Below are positions 9,043 through 16,888 of a DNA stretch of 20,085 bases, piece by piece. Origin of the DNA: Treponema sp. (GTDB taxonomy: Bacteria > Spirochaetota > Spirochaetia > Treponematales > Breznakiellaceae); NCBI GenBank assembly GCA_031277045.1, contig JAISLX010000094.1, positions 1 to 20,085 on the forward strand, written 5' to 3'. A model generated the notes under the pieces. That model saw only the letters and a program-made list of their open reading frames with translations, had not been told where the DNA came from and did not search any database. Position 1 is the stretch's first letter; every line of letters starts with the position of its first letter. A program made the translations under genes and the position numbers.

Positions 9043-10206
9043 TTAGGGCTTTTCCTGGCGTTTGGGGCTCTTTCCCAGGATGATTCCCCCGGCGAATACC
9101 GTCAGGGGGGCCACCAGGACCAGGCCGAAACAGCCCACCAGCGTATGGACCACTTCGGAAGAAACCCACACCATGTTAATTACGTTTTCTACGGGGATAC
9201 CCTGGGCGATAAAAGTCATAATCATGGCGGTGTATTCGGCGGAATAGGCCAGGAGCAGGGTGGTACTCATGGTTCCCGCCACGTGCCGCGACACGGAAAC
9301 GCCGCTTTTGATCAGGTTGATGCGGCTTATCGCGGGGTACTGCGTCTTGATCTCGTCCATGGCGCTGGCGATGTCCATGGAAAGGTCCATCATGGCCCCG
9401 GAAGACGCAAGAAAAATGCCGGAAATAAAAAGATGGGCCAGGTTCAGGTGGGTGTAGCCCGAGTAGAGCAGGGCCTCCGCAAAGGGCCGCACCGCCCCGT
9501 GGATCTTGAACCAGTAGGTAAAGAAGAAGGCCAGGACGGAGGTTAGCAGGACGCCCCCCATGGACCCGGCGAAGGCGGTAAGGCCCCGCCGCGTAAGGCC
9601 CCCCACCAGGAAGATGATTACGGCGGTAAGCAGGGCGGTAAGAAGCACCGAGGCAAAGATCGGGTCCCAGCCCCGGAGCATGGCGGGGAACAGGACCCGG
9701 ATCAGGGCCGCCGCCGTGAACACAAAGGTAATGATGATCTTTACTCCCATCCATCCCATGAGGAAGATGATAAAGGCAAAGAACAGGACGCACAGAAGGG
9801 CCGTCTTTCCGGTGCGGTAATGGTCGTAAACCTGGGCGTGGCGGATTCCCCCCTCCTCCGAAACGCTCAACACGACCAGCACCGAATCCCCAGGGGCAAA
9901 GATCTTGTCCAGTTCTATTTTGCCCATCAGGTTGTTGGAGCCCGAAAAAACCTCCCCCTTAAAGGGGCCGGAGCGGATCTCCACCTCAAGCTGCTGTTCC
10001 CCCTGCTTCACCGGGCCAATGCTCAAAAGACGCTCGTTGTTGACTTCAATCACCTTCCCGCGGGCCCGCAGGCTGCCTGCGGTTTGGGAGGCCCCCTCGA
10101 AGCCTGTGGGAAGCATAAAAAACAGGGCGGTAAGGGAAACGCAGGCCAAGACGAAGATAATGTTCCGGCGCGGTTCTCGTATGCCCTTACCCTGCCCAAA
10201 ATTCAT
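9043..10206 (-). CDS. YibE/F family membrane protein
   Basis: The 387-residue protein belongs to the YibE/F family (Pfam YibE_F), whose role is not well established. An N-terminal membrane anchor (about 16-34) is followed by an extracytoplasmic beta-rich segment (about 45-128), starting ARGKVIEVNNE. The rest is a block of about seven or eight hydrophobic segments from residue 136 to 378. The conserved signatures SGAMMDLSMDIASAMDEI (269-286) and TMSTTLLLAYSAEY (312-325) support the assignment. The start is 11 bp after the stop of the alkaline phosphatase on the same strand, with a weak CAGGG upstream, so it is most likely the second gene of that operon. It converges on gyrA with a 29-bp gap. 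Confidence 0.88.
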   Translation of the reverse strand: MNFGQGKGIREPRRNIIFVLACVSLTALFFMLPTGFEGASQTAGSLRARGKVIEVNNERLLSIGPVKQGEQQLEVEIRSGPFKGEVFSGSNNLMGKIELDKIFAPGDSVLVVLSVSEEGGIRHAQVYDHYRTGKTALLCVLFFAFIIFLMGWMGVKIIITFVFTAAALIRVLFPAMLRGWDPIFASVLLTALLTAVIIFLVGGLTRRGLTAFAGSMGGVLLTSVLAFFFTYWFKIHGAVRPFAEALLYSGYTHLNLAHLFISGIFLASSGAMMDLSMDIASAMDEIKTQYPAISRINLIKSGVSVSRHVAGTMSTTLLLAYSAEYTAMIMTFIAQGIPVENVINMVWVSSEVVHTLVGCFGLVLVAPLTVFAGGIILGKSPKRQEKP

Positions 10207-10217
10207 AACAAACCCTG

Positions 10218-11735
10218 CTACAGGCTAAGATTCATGGCGGAGGCCATTTTTTTGAATATGTCGGTGTTGTCGTAATAGCCGCTGAAAAGCTCCTGGTGGA
10301 CCCCCAGGGCAAACGTGGAAACGGGTACCCCGGTGTGGGCGTAGGAAGTCCAGCCGATACCCGCCGTCTGGTTCATGATCTGGGTGATCTTCACTGTCAG
10401 GGGTTCGTAGCCCCCGTAGAGCAGGTACTGGTCCTCCGCCACCGCCCGTTCAATTTCGTCCCCCATGGACCGCTGGAAGGCGAATTCAAGCTGCTGCTTC
10501 TGGAACTCCGAAAGGCTGGCGTAGTCCAGGCCGAAAGATTCCTTAATTGCCGGAAGCAGGTCCGCCAGCCTGGCCCGGTCACGCGGGGTGTTCTGCTTGT
10601 AGGGCGCAAGAATATCCGCGTTAAAGGCGACAAAAGATTTTGTCTGCAGGGCCACTTTGTCGAAGAACGTGTCGTATTGGGTTCCCGCAAAGCCGATGGT
10701 CATGCCCCCGGTTTCGTGGTCCCCGGTAACGATGATCAGGGTGTCCCGGGGGTGGGCCTGGGCGAATTCGGCCGCGACTTTGATGGCGTTATCAAAGGCC
10801 AGGACATCGTGAATGGCGGCCCCCGCGTCGTTGGCGTGACAGGCCCAGTCGATTTTCCCCCCTTCAACCATCATAAAGAAGCCTTGGGGATCGTCCTGCA
10901 GCAACTCAATCCCCTTGCGGGTGTAGTCCGCCAGGGAAAGATCGTCCGATGATCGATCCAACTCGTAGGGCATGGAGCCAGAGTCCTGGAGCTTCGCGTT
11001 GATGGCGAGAACCTTGCCGGAACCAGGTTTGAGCGTGTTAAAGGCATCTTTACCGTTGACATAGGTGTAGCCGTGTTCCCGCGCCAGTTGCAGTACGTCC
11101 TTCTGATCCTTGTTCTTGCCTGTGGGCTGCAAAAGGCCGCCCCCCGCAAAGTACTCAAACCCGCTTTCCACCATCTGAACCTCGATATCGTAGTAGTTGC
11201 TCCGGGAAGGAACCTTGGCGAAGAAGCCCGCAGGGGTGGCGTGGTCCAGCGTGACGGAACTGACTATGCCGACCTTCATCCCCGCCTCGTGGGCGTATTC
11301 GGCAATGGTCTTGTAGGAAACCGTCTTTGCCGGGTCCATGTTAAGAACCCCGCTTAGGGTTTTGTTTCCCGTGGCGATGGCGGTTATGGCGGAAGCAGAA
11401 TCGGTGATAAAGGTTCCCGCGTCATAGGTGGTGGTAAGCCCCGATATGGGGAACTTGGTAAAACCCAGCCTGGTGATGTTGATGTTTTTAGACGACTGGG
11501 CGGTGGCGTAAACCTCCGTCGAACTGATCTGCGACATAGCCATGCCGTCCCCGATAAACAGGAACACGTATTTGGCCTGCCCCTGCTGGGCCAGCTCCGT
11601 GTTCTGTCCCGATCCGGCGTCGGTTTTCCCTTTGGCGGGCAGGGACATGATCGTAAGCAGGGCCATCATCAGACCGGCCGCCCTTCCCAGCAGACGTGCG
11701 GAAACCCCGTTCCGAACACCCATCTGTTTTTTCAT
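10218..11735 (-). CDS. Secreted alkaline phosphatase
   Basis: The 505-residue protein has a signal peptide (basic start, hydrophobic segment about 18-33, then PAKGK), so it acts outside the inner membrane. The metalloenzyme residues are visible: D63 in IGDGM, nucleophile S113 in FITDSASA, D164 in TLDHATPAGF, E292 in MVEGGKIDWACH with D297 and H301, D340-H341 in TGDHETGG, and H468 in SYAHTGVPV. Such enzymes hydrolyse phosphomonoesters using two zinc ions and often magnesium. The start has a strong AGGAGG five bases upstream. It is followed by the YibE/F gene at 11 bp. Expression under phosphate starvation would be expected from the family, but I see no clear Pho-box. Confidence 0.93.
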   Translation of the reverse strand: MKKQMGVRNGVSARLLGRAAGLMMALLTIMSLPAKGKTDAGSGQNTELAQQGQAKYVFLFIGDGMAMSQISSTEVYATAQSSKNINITRLGFTKFPISGLTTTYDAGTFITDSASAITAIATGNKTLSGVLNMDPAKTVSYKTIAEYAHEAGMKVGIVSSVTLDHATPAGFFAKVPSRSNYYDIEVQMVESGFEYFAGGGLLQPTGKNKDQKDVLQLAREHGYTYVNGKDAFNTLKPGSGKVLAINAKLQDSGSMPYELDRSSDDLSLADYTRKGIELLQDDPQGFFMMVEGGKIDWACHANDAGAAIHDVLAFDNAIKVAAEFAQAHPRDTLIIVTGDHETGGMTIGFAGTQYDTFFDKVALQTKSFVAFNADILAPYKQNTPRDRARLADLLPAIKESFGLDYASLSEFQKQQLEFAFQRSMGDEIERAVAEDQYLLYGGYEPLTVKITQIMNQTAGIGWTSYAHTGVPVSTFALGVHQELFSGYYDNTDIFKKMASAMNLSL

Positions 11736-11870
11736 AAGATCCTCCTCTCATAAGGTTTGTGTAGTCAAAAACAAGATAAAGGAGGATTGTTAAGGATCGA
11801 TAGGGTAACGGTAAATATCCGGTAAAATGTTGTAGTGCCGCCGATCCTGTGGTATAAGAGGAGCATGCGT

Positions 11871-12248
11871 ATGGGCCTTACGGTTTTGGATATCGGCGTC
11901 ATCGTTCTGGCGCTGGGGGCCGTTTTAGTTTCGGCGGCTGCGGTCTATGCCCCCGGCGCTGGCCTTCCCCTGGTTGTTGTTGAATCCGGTGGCCGCCGCT
12001 GGGAATTCCCGCTGGATGCCACGGAGACCGTTGCCGTAGGCGGCCCCCTGGGCGATACCCTGGTGGAACTGCGGGGAAACCAGGCGCGGATTATCTCTTC
12101 CCCCTGCGCGGGACAGAACTGTGTTGCCGCCGGAGCCATCCGCAGGCACGGGCAGCAGGTTGCCTGTCTTCCTAACCGGGTAATGGTTTCCGTTCAGGGC
12201 GGAGGAAGTCCAGGCGGAGGGCCGGAGCTTGACGCCGCATCCTGGTAA
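11871..12248 (+). CDS. Membrane-anchored NusG domain II-containing protein
   Basis: The product is about 125 residues from the ATG at 11871, chosen because GAGGAG (11858-11863) is then 7 bases upstream. An ATG at 11865 and a GTG at 11835 are also in frame. One N-terminal membrane helix (about 6-26) is followed by an extracytoplasmic beta-sheet domain. SSPCAGQNCVAAGAI and VACLPNRVMVSV match the NusG-II family of small anchored proteins; cysteines are at 79, 84 and 99. It is not the transcription factor NusG: there is no NGN domain. In many anaerobes such a gene lies next to a Gx-family protein, as it does here, often near FMN-transfer or Rnf-type redox genes. Its exact role is unknown. Confidence 0.85.
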   Translation: MGLTVLDIGVIVLALGAVLVSAAAVYAPGAGLPLVVVESGGRRWEFPLDATETVAVGGPLGDTLVELRGNQARIISSPCAGQNCVAAGAIRRHGQQVACLPNRVMVSVQGGGSPGGGPELDAASW

Positions 12249-13593
12249 AGCCGGCCCGGATACCGCCGTAGTTCTGCTGGGCGCTTTTTGTCTTTTTCTT
12301 TCAACCCTCGAATACCTTATCCCCAAGCCTCTGCCCTTCATACGAATCGGACTTGCGAACCTTCCCCTCATGCTGGCCCTGGATTTGCTTTCTCCCCGCT
12401 ATTTCGGCCTACTGGCGCTCATTAAAATTGCCGGGGCGGGGATTGTCGGCGGAACCATTTTTTCTTACGTGTTTGTCTTTTCCCTTGCGGGAAGCGCCGC
12501 CTCGGCCCTGGTGATGTACAGCTTGCGGCGTGTAAGCGCGGGTTCCAGACATTCCCATTCCGGAACCTGCCGCAAATCTTCTCCAGATCAGGCACGGCTG
12601 AGTCTGGCAGGTATCGGCGTGGCGGGGGCCGTCTGTTCCAGCGTGGTCCAACTTCTCCTGGCCCGATTCCTGATCTTTGGGGAAGGGGTCCGCTATCTTA
12701 TTCCTCCGTTTCTTGCCCTTTCCCTGGTTACCGGCTGTGTTTTGGGACTTTTTTCCGAACAGTTCTGCCGCCGTTCCCGCTGGTACCGGGCGGCATTGGA
12801 CGGCGAAACGTGCAACACCCTCAATGACGTACCCGCAGGGGCCGGCGGGCAGAGCCGGGCGCCTATGCAAACGAGACGCCAGGCGCGGCGCGCTCGTTGG
12901 GACGGGCTATTTGACGGATCCGAACTGACAATCGCGGGGATCGCTGCCCTGTTGATGTTTCTGTTCACCCCTTCTACGTTTGGGCGAATCCTACAGTTTT
13001 TGTTTTTTTGGTTTTGCGCCTGGCTTTCGGGTAGAAAAAACAGTCCCCTTATGACCCTTTCGGTGATTGCGGGGATTGTGCTGGTAAATCTCCTGATCCC
13101 TTACGGCAGAGTGCTGACGGAAATCGGCCCCTTGCATATCACTGCCGGAAGCCTGGCGGACGGCCTGCGGAAGGCGGTTACGCTGGAAGGGCTCGTCATG
13201 CTTTCGGCTGCGGTTATCGGTGGTAGGCCGTCTTCCGGCGGGTTTTTATTCGGCGGAAAACCTGGCTGGGTCCCGCTTTGCCCTGGCGTGGGCAGACGCA
13301 TCGTTGTTTTCGGACGGTTATTAGGGAAATCTCTTTCGCTTTTTGCGGTTTTGCGCGAAGGTGGAGTGCGTGTCAGGCCAGGGCATTTCATTGATGATGT
13401 GGATGTTCTGTTTATGAAGATGGACTGGTTCAGTCCTGTGGAAAACGAAAAAACAGAAATTTCAGCGGTAAAACGACATCCCGGCTTTGTTTTTGGGCGT
13501 CTATGGCTTGTCGCGGGATTAGGTATAACGCTAATCCTTATGGTTCTACCGTTTTTCTTGTCCCGGTTTTTGCCTAATCTTGTGTGTTTTTAA
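12229..13593 (+). CDS. Gx transporter family membrane protein with C-terminal membrane extension
   Basis: The first part (about 12-185) matches the Gx / 'heptaprenyl diphosphate synthase component I' family, with FIRIGLANLPLMLALDLL at 38-55 and KIAGAGIVGGTIFSYVF at 66-82. Despite the old name, such proteins look like substrate-binding membrane subunits. A hydrophilic linker (about 186-235) leads to a second hydrophobic half (236-330 and 435-450), with LLIPYGRVLTEIGPLHITAGSL in it. That half resembles no family I can name, so 454 residues is much longer than a plain Gx protein. The start is TTG at 12229 with GGAGG nine bases upstream, overlapping the previous gene by 20 bp, so the two are translationally coupled. 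The frame is intact throughout. Confidence 0.78.
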   Translation: MTPHPGKAGPDTAVVLLGAFCLFLSTLEYLIPKPLPFIRIGLANLPLMLALDLLSPRYFGLLALIKIAGAGIVGGTIFSYVFVFSLAGSAASALVMYSLRRVSAGSRHSHSGTCRKSSPDQARLSLAGIGVAGAVCSSVVQLLLARFLIFGEGVRYLIPPFLALSLVTGCVLGLFSEQFCRRSRWYRAALDGETCNTLNDVPAGAGGQSRAPMQTRRQARRARWDGLFDGSELTIAGIAALLMFLFTPSTFGRILQFLFFWFCAWLSGRKNSPLMTLSVIAGIVLVNLLIPYGRVLTEIGPLHITAGSLADGLRKAVTLEGLVMLSAAVIGGRPSSGGFLFGGKPGWVPLCPGVGRRIVVFGRLLGKSLSLFAVLREGGVRVRPGHFIDDVDVLFMKMDWFSPVENEKTEISAVKRHPGFVFGRLWLVAGLGITLILMVLPFFLSRFLPNLVCF

Positions 13594-13601
13594 GTTTCCA
13601 T

Positions 13602-13625
13602 GAACCTGCCGGTTCCGGACTTTTT
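13602..13625 (+). terminator. Weak terminator after the Gx gene
   Basis: GAACC (13602-13606) and GGTTC (13611-13615) enclose TGCC. Five bases after the stem comes a T5 run (13621-13625). The stem is short, so confidence is low; its position just after the stop codon is suitable. Confidence 0.35.
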
Positions 13626-13651
13626 AGGGCTTGTTTATGGCGGGCTTCGAG

Positions 13652-13667
13652 TGTTTCACGTGAAACT
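13652..13667. promoter_or_regulatory. parS: parS site (ParB/Spo0J binding site)
   Basis: TGTTTCACGTGAAACT matches the bacterial parS consensus TGTTNCACGTGAAACA at 15 of 16 positions. It contains a perfect 14-bp palindrome, GTTTCACGTGAAAC (13653-13666). ParB loads here and spreads for chromosome segregation and SMC recruitment; parS sites cluster near oriC. The site covers the last two bases of the META gene stop codon. No parA or parB gene is in the window. Confidence 0.9.
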
Positions 13668-14148
13668 ATTCAGAGAACACCAAGACGCTTGTCCTTCCGT
13701 TGGCATCCTTGCCGTGCAACTCTAGCCTGTTATCCTTTAGGTCCCAGCGATAGATCCCTTCGAGGTATGTAAAATACTCGTTTTCTTTGAGCCCCTCCGG
13801 CTCTTTAAGGAGAGCCATGAGAGTTGCGGCCACTTTGTTGAAACTAATGCCTTGATTTTTAGTCAGTTCAAAGGGACCACGATAGTTGTTTGGGGCGGCC
13901 CGGCCGGTGATTGTTCCATCCTGAAATTTCAAAGTATAAAAATTGGAAAATTCCGTTCCCAGCGCGTCACGGGAGAAACCCGTTTTCAGGTTTTCAATCC
14001 GTACCTCGATAAGCTTCCAGTTCTTCCCGGCAACCAGATCAAAACTGGGCGCAGCCAAGGATTCCGCTGTTTGCCGGCTTGCACAAGCGCAGATCAGCGA
14101 CATAACCGCGATCCATGCCGGCAAAATTTTTTTGACTGATTTTTTCAC
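13666..14148 (-). CDS. META domain lipoprotein
   Basis: The 160-residue protein begins with a lipoprotein-like signal (MKKSVKKILPAWIAVMSLICAC); C22 is the likely lipidated cysteine after I-C-A, allowed by the loose spirochaete lipobox. The mature part fits the META/HslJ fold: GKNWKLIEVRI (about 43-53), a FYTLKFQDGTITGRAAPNNYRG strand-turn region, and a C-terminal RWDLKDNRLELHGKDANGRTSVLVF. The function of META domains is poorly defined; some are linked to heat-shock or antibiotic responses. The start is GTG at 14148, with AGAGGA nine bases upstream. It follows metK by 40 bp on the same strand, so co-transcription is likely. Its stop codon overlaps the parS site. Confidence 0.8.
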   Translation of the reverse strand: MKKSVKKILPAWIAVMSLICACASRQTAESLAAPSFDLVAGKNWKLIEVRIENLKTGFSRDALGTEFSNFYTLKFQDGTITGRAAPNNYRGPFELTKNQGISFNKVAATLMALLKEPEGLKENEYFTYLEGIYRWDLKDNRLELHGKDANGRTSVLVFSE

Positions 14149-14188
14149 TCCGCTTTTTCCTCTGCTCTACACTCTGCCGCTGGTTTCA

Positions 14189-15361
14189 TTAGCCCTTAAC
14201 TGCCTTGTTAAGGGCTGCCACTTTGTCGGTGCGCTCCCAGGGGAATTCGCTCCGGCCAAAATGTCCATACGAAGCGGTTTTCCGGTAAATGGGATGCCGA
14301 AGATCCAGCGCGGTGATAATTCCCGCGGGTGTAAGGTCAAAAATATTTTTGATTGCCGTTTCAATTTGTTCTTCGGGTACAACCGCCGTACCATAGGTAT
14401 CTACCATCACCGATACGGGGAAGGGAACGCCAATGGCGTAGGCCAGCTCCACCTCGCAGCGCTCGGCAAGTTTAGCGGCTACCACGTTTTTAGCGACATG
14501 GCGGGCGGCATAGGCGGCGGAACGATCTACTTTGGTGGGGTCTTTGCCGGAGAACGCGCCGCCTCCGTGTCGTCCCATGCCGCCGTAGGTGTCCACGATT
14601 ATTTTGCGGCCTGTAAGCCCCGTGTCCCCGGAAGGCCCGCCCACTACAAAGCGGCCGGTGGGATTGATGTAGTACTTGGTTTCTTTATCCAGCAGACCCG
14701 TAGGTTCCAGGACAGGTTTTATGATCTGTTCGATGACCGTGGTCTCAATATCTTTATAGGAAATCCCGGGATCGTGCTGGTGGGAAACTACTACCGCATC
14801 CACACGAATAGGTTTGTGTCCTTCGTACTCTACAGTTACCTGGCTTTTGGCATCGGGCCGCAGCCACGGGATAATACTTTTCTTTCGCAGTTCCGTAGCT
14901 TTGATAAGGATTTGATGGGCCAGGCTGATGGGCAGGGGCATCAGTTCCGGAGTTTCGTTGCAGGCAAACCCAAACATCATGCCCTGGTCCCCGGCCCCCT
15001 GTTGGCCTTTGTACTGTTCAAGCCCTGTGCCGGAGACCCCCTGACTAATATCGGGGGACTGGCTGTGGATCATGTCCAATACCGCCATGGAGTGGCAGTC
15101 CAAACCGTAGCTGGGGTCTGTGTAGCCAATGTCTTTGGCTACGTCCCGTACCACTTGCTGAAAATCCACAAAGGTTTTGGTAGTAATTTCCCCACCGATA
15201 AGAACCAATGATGTTGACGCAAAAGTTTCGCAGGCAACCCGGCTTTGGGGATCGTCTTTTATGCAAGTATCCAATATCGCGTCTGAAACTTGATCGCATA
15301 GTTTATCTGGATGCCCTTCCCCCACCGATTCGGAAGTGAAAAAATACTTTCGCTTGTTCAT
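14189..15361 (-). CDS. metK: S-adenosylmethionine synthase
   Basis: The 390-residue protein is a normal bacterial MetK. It has [13 protein letters not shown] at 8-20 with the ATP-binding histidine, [12 protein letters not shown] at 122-133 (the methionine-adenosyltransferase signature), and [19 protein letters not shown] with the phosphate-binding lysine. It makes S-adenosylmethionine from methionine and ATP in the cytoplasm. AAGGAGA precedes the ATG by about eight bases. It lies downstream of the LysM lipoprotein gene and upstream of the META gene on the same strand. The 106-bp leader can form competing stem-loops, suggesting RNA-level control. Confidence 0.97.
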   Translation of the reverse strand: MNKRKYFFTSESVGEGHPDKLCDQVSDAILDTCIKDDPQSRVACETFASTSLVLIGGEITTKTFVDFQQVVRDVAKDIGYTDPSYGLDCHSMAVLDMIHSQSPDISQGVSGTGLEQYKGQQGAGDQGMMFGFACNETPELMPLPISLAHQILIKATELRKKSIIPWLRPDAKSQVTVEYEGHKPIRVDAVVVSHQHDPGISYKDIETTVIEQIIKPVLEPTGLLDKETKYYINPTGRFVVGGPSGDTGLTGRKIIVDTYGGMGRHGGGAFSGKDPTKVDRSAAYAARHVAKNVVAAKLAERCEVELAYAIGVPFPVSVMVDTYGTAVVPEEQIETAIKNIFDLTPAGIITALDLRHPIYRKTASYGHFGRSEFPWERTDKVAALNKAVKG

Positions 15362-15387
15362 GACTATTCTCCTTGTATTTTGTTTTA

Positions 15388-15456
15388 CTCTATCGGCGCT
15401 GTCCAGCTGTTGCCGGGGTCTTTCCCGGCGCCAAGTTAAGTTTCGGGAAAGACCAA
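15388..15456 (-). ncRNA. Structured leader of metK, possible cis-regulatory RNA
   Basis: On the minus strand GGTCTTTCCCG (complement of 15444-15454) pairs perfectly with CGGGAAAGACC (complement of 15417-15427) in an 11-bp stem around a 16-base loop. An alternative, mutually exclusive stem pairs GCCGGG (complement of 15424-15429) with CCCGGC (complement of 15412-15417). A second small bulged hairpin follows (CGGC ... GCTGGACAGC ... GCCG). The loop GGCGC can also pair with GCGCC in that second hairpin. Neither hairpin has a T-run, so it is not a plain terminator. I do not recognise the SAM-I, SAM-II or SMK-box cores. Boundaries are approximate. Confidence 0.4.
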
Positions 15457-15467
15457 GTGTAAAACGA

Positions 15468-16028
15468 TTACAAGGTATTGTACAGCCGGATTAGTCCAGT
15501 ATAAAGCCCTGCGCTTTGTCTGCCCGGCTTATGTGAATAAAAGCCGGCTATTTCTTTAAGCAGGTTTTTTAGGCTGCCGCGGGCGCCCGGATCGTCCAGG
15601 TTTTTTTGAAGATCGGGGATGATAAGATGCATGCCTACCTCGATTTCATCAGGATCAACGATGCTGGTGATAGACTTGGAGGCCGCGATAATCAAGGGGA
15701 AATAATAGGCATTGCCGCCGGTCCCGTAGTGTTTTCTGGCGATCTTTGAGAGAGTATCGCCCCTGATAACTGTATACTCCTTTGCCCCGGTTAGAATGAT
15801 GCCTTCTTCGTGCTGGTCGTAGATTTGCTCCAGGATTTTTTCTTCCTCGGGCTCTGGGTTAGGGCTGGATGTGGAAATAGCGCCGGGATTAGGAACAGGT
15901 GCAGGTGTGGGGACAGGTGCAGGTGCGGGGACAGGTGCAGGGCTTGGGGCGCTTGTTCCAGTGCTTTTACAGGAAAAAACAAACCCGGTAACTAAGATAC
16001 CCAGAATACCAAACAATCTCGCTTTCAT
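15468..16028 (-). CDS. LysM domain lipoprotein
   Basis: The 186-residue protein has a lipoprotein signal ([21 protein letters not shown]20 lipidated). A Pro/Ala/Val linker of repeated PVPAPA-type units (about 27-50) and an acidic stretch (57-65) follow. The LysM fold is at about 84-140: [19 protein letters not shown], then [13 protein letters not shown], and [11 protein letters not shown] at its end. LysM binds N-acetylglucosamine-containing glycans such as peptidoglycan, so this is probably an envelope protein tethered to the cell wall. The C-terminal 45 residues have no domain I recognise. GGAGGAT lies about eight bases before the start. It is 62 bp after the PII-like gene and 106 bp before metK. 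Confidence 0.88.
   Translation of the reverse strand: MKARLFGILGILVTGFVFSCKSTGTSAPSPAPVPAPAPVPTPAPVPNPGAISTSSPNPEPEEEKILEQIYDQHEEGIILTGAKEYTVIRGDTLSKIARKHYGTGGNAYYFPLIIAASKSITSIVDPDEIEVGMHLIIPDLQKNLDDPGARGSLKNLLKEIAGFYSHKPGRQSAGLYTGLIRLYNTL
15892..15944 (-). repeat. 18-bp tandem repeat in the LysM gene
   Basis: Three consecutive units of about 18 bp (15892-15908, 15909-15926, 15927-15944) share GGGGACAGGTGCAGGTG on the plus strand, with few differences. They encode the Pro/Ala-rich linker in frame. Because the unit is a multiple of three, copy-number changes would lengthen or shorten the linker without a frameshift. Confidence 0.75.
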
Positions 16029-16090
16029 TTTTTTTAATCCTCCATGAGGGCATCGCCACGATTGAACGCGGCGCCTTTGCCGGATCCTTC

Positions 16091-16888
16091 TTAATCAAAG
16101 GACATGCCCATAACCTGATCGACAGGCAGGGAGAAAACGATGCCGCCGGCCTTGGTGGTGATACCACAGGCCCGGCTAACTGCTTGCATGATGGAAACCT
16201 TTTTTTCTCTGCTGGACAGGACAAGTATAATTTCCTTTTCATCTTGAACGGAAACTCCAAAGAACTTAACCGGCCCGGAGTGGGCGAGTCCCCGGGCATT
16301 GATCACGGTGCCGCCGGCCGCCCCCGCCTCACGGGCGACTGTCATAAACTCATCACTGTAACCCTGGTTGATTATGGAAATGATAAGGTCATCCTTAATT
16401 TCACTTTTTACGGGTTCTTTTCCCTGGTCAGGACTTATTTTTTCGTTCTTCAAGATACTCTCCTTAAAGACCCGGAGTACCGGGGTGTTGATTCCTGAAA
16501 GGGGGATCGAGAAAGCAATTCCCGCCCCCGGACTGCGGCGGCCTACCTTTTGGCGGACCTCTTTTAACAGTATAGGCGTCAGAACTTCCTGTTCCAGGCA
16601 AAGTACCACTGCTTTATCGTTGGCGCCGATACCCAGCAAATCCAGGATTTCCGAATTCGCGGTTCCCCGGCCTTTCGTAATAAAGTGAAAGCGGACGTGT
16701 TCCTGGTCAAAAACCTGAGACAGCAGGTGGACTTTGTTCCAGTCGATGATAAAAAACATTATTTTAAGCCGGGTTTGAGATTCCGGAGACTGGGAATTTT
16801 CCTGTTCGGAACCCCGCAGCCGGGGGAGTTTGATGAATTTACCAAAGACAGTGTTAGACCATTTGAACCCGGTTTTTTTATTAGCCAT
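16091..16888 (-). CDS. Tandem PII-like regulatory protein
   Basis: About 265 residues from the ATG at 16888, which overlaps the end of the DUF1538 gene by 8 bp. A start at 16924 is also open but less likely. Two PII-like (GlnB-fold) repeats are visible. The first is about 41-131 and ends GAGIAFSIPLSGI. The second is about 167-258, with DDLIISIINQGYSDEFMTV, GAAGGTVINARGL at 189-201 and the closing AGGIVFSLPVDQV at 247-259. The PII uridylylation tyrosine loop is not evident. Such proteins often accompany DUF1538 transporters and probably sense a nucleotide or ion to gate the partner. This is family context, not shown here. A polar segment (about 20-40) precedes the first repeat. Confidence 0.8.
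   Translation of the reverse strand: MANKKTGFKWSNTVFGKFIKLPRLRGSEQENSQSPESQTRLKIMFFIIDWNKVHLLSQVFDQEHVRFHFITKGRGTANSEILDLLGIGANDKAVVLCLEQEVLTPILLKEVRQKVGRRSPGAGIAFSIPLSGINTPVLRVFKESILKNEKISPDQGKEPVKSEIKDDLIISIINQGYSDEFMTVAREAGAAGGTVINARGLAHSGPVKFFGVSVQDEKEIILVLSSREKKVSIMQAVSRACGITTKAGGIVFSLPVDQVMGMSFD

Noticed and set aside
15388..15456. SAM-I (S-box) riboswitch before metK
   Set aside because: CCGGCAAC is present, but the GAGGGA and GATGAAA-type core segments and the four-way junction layout are not. The leader is kept only as an unclassified structured RNA.
16054..16073. CGCCACG/CGCGGCG hairpin between the PII-like and LysM genes as terminator
   Set aside because: The stem is good (7 pairs with one wobble), but no T-run follows on the minus strand, so a terminator is not supported.
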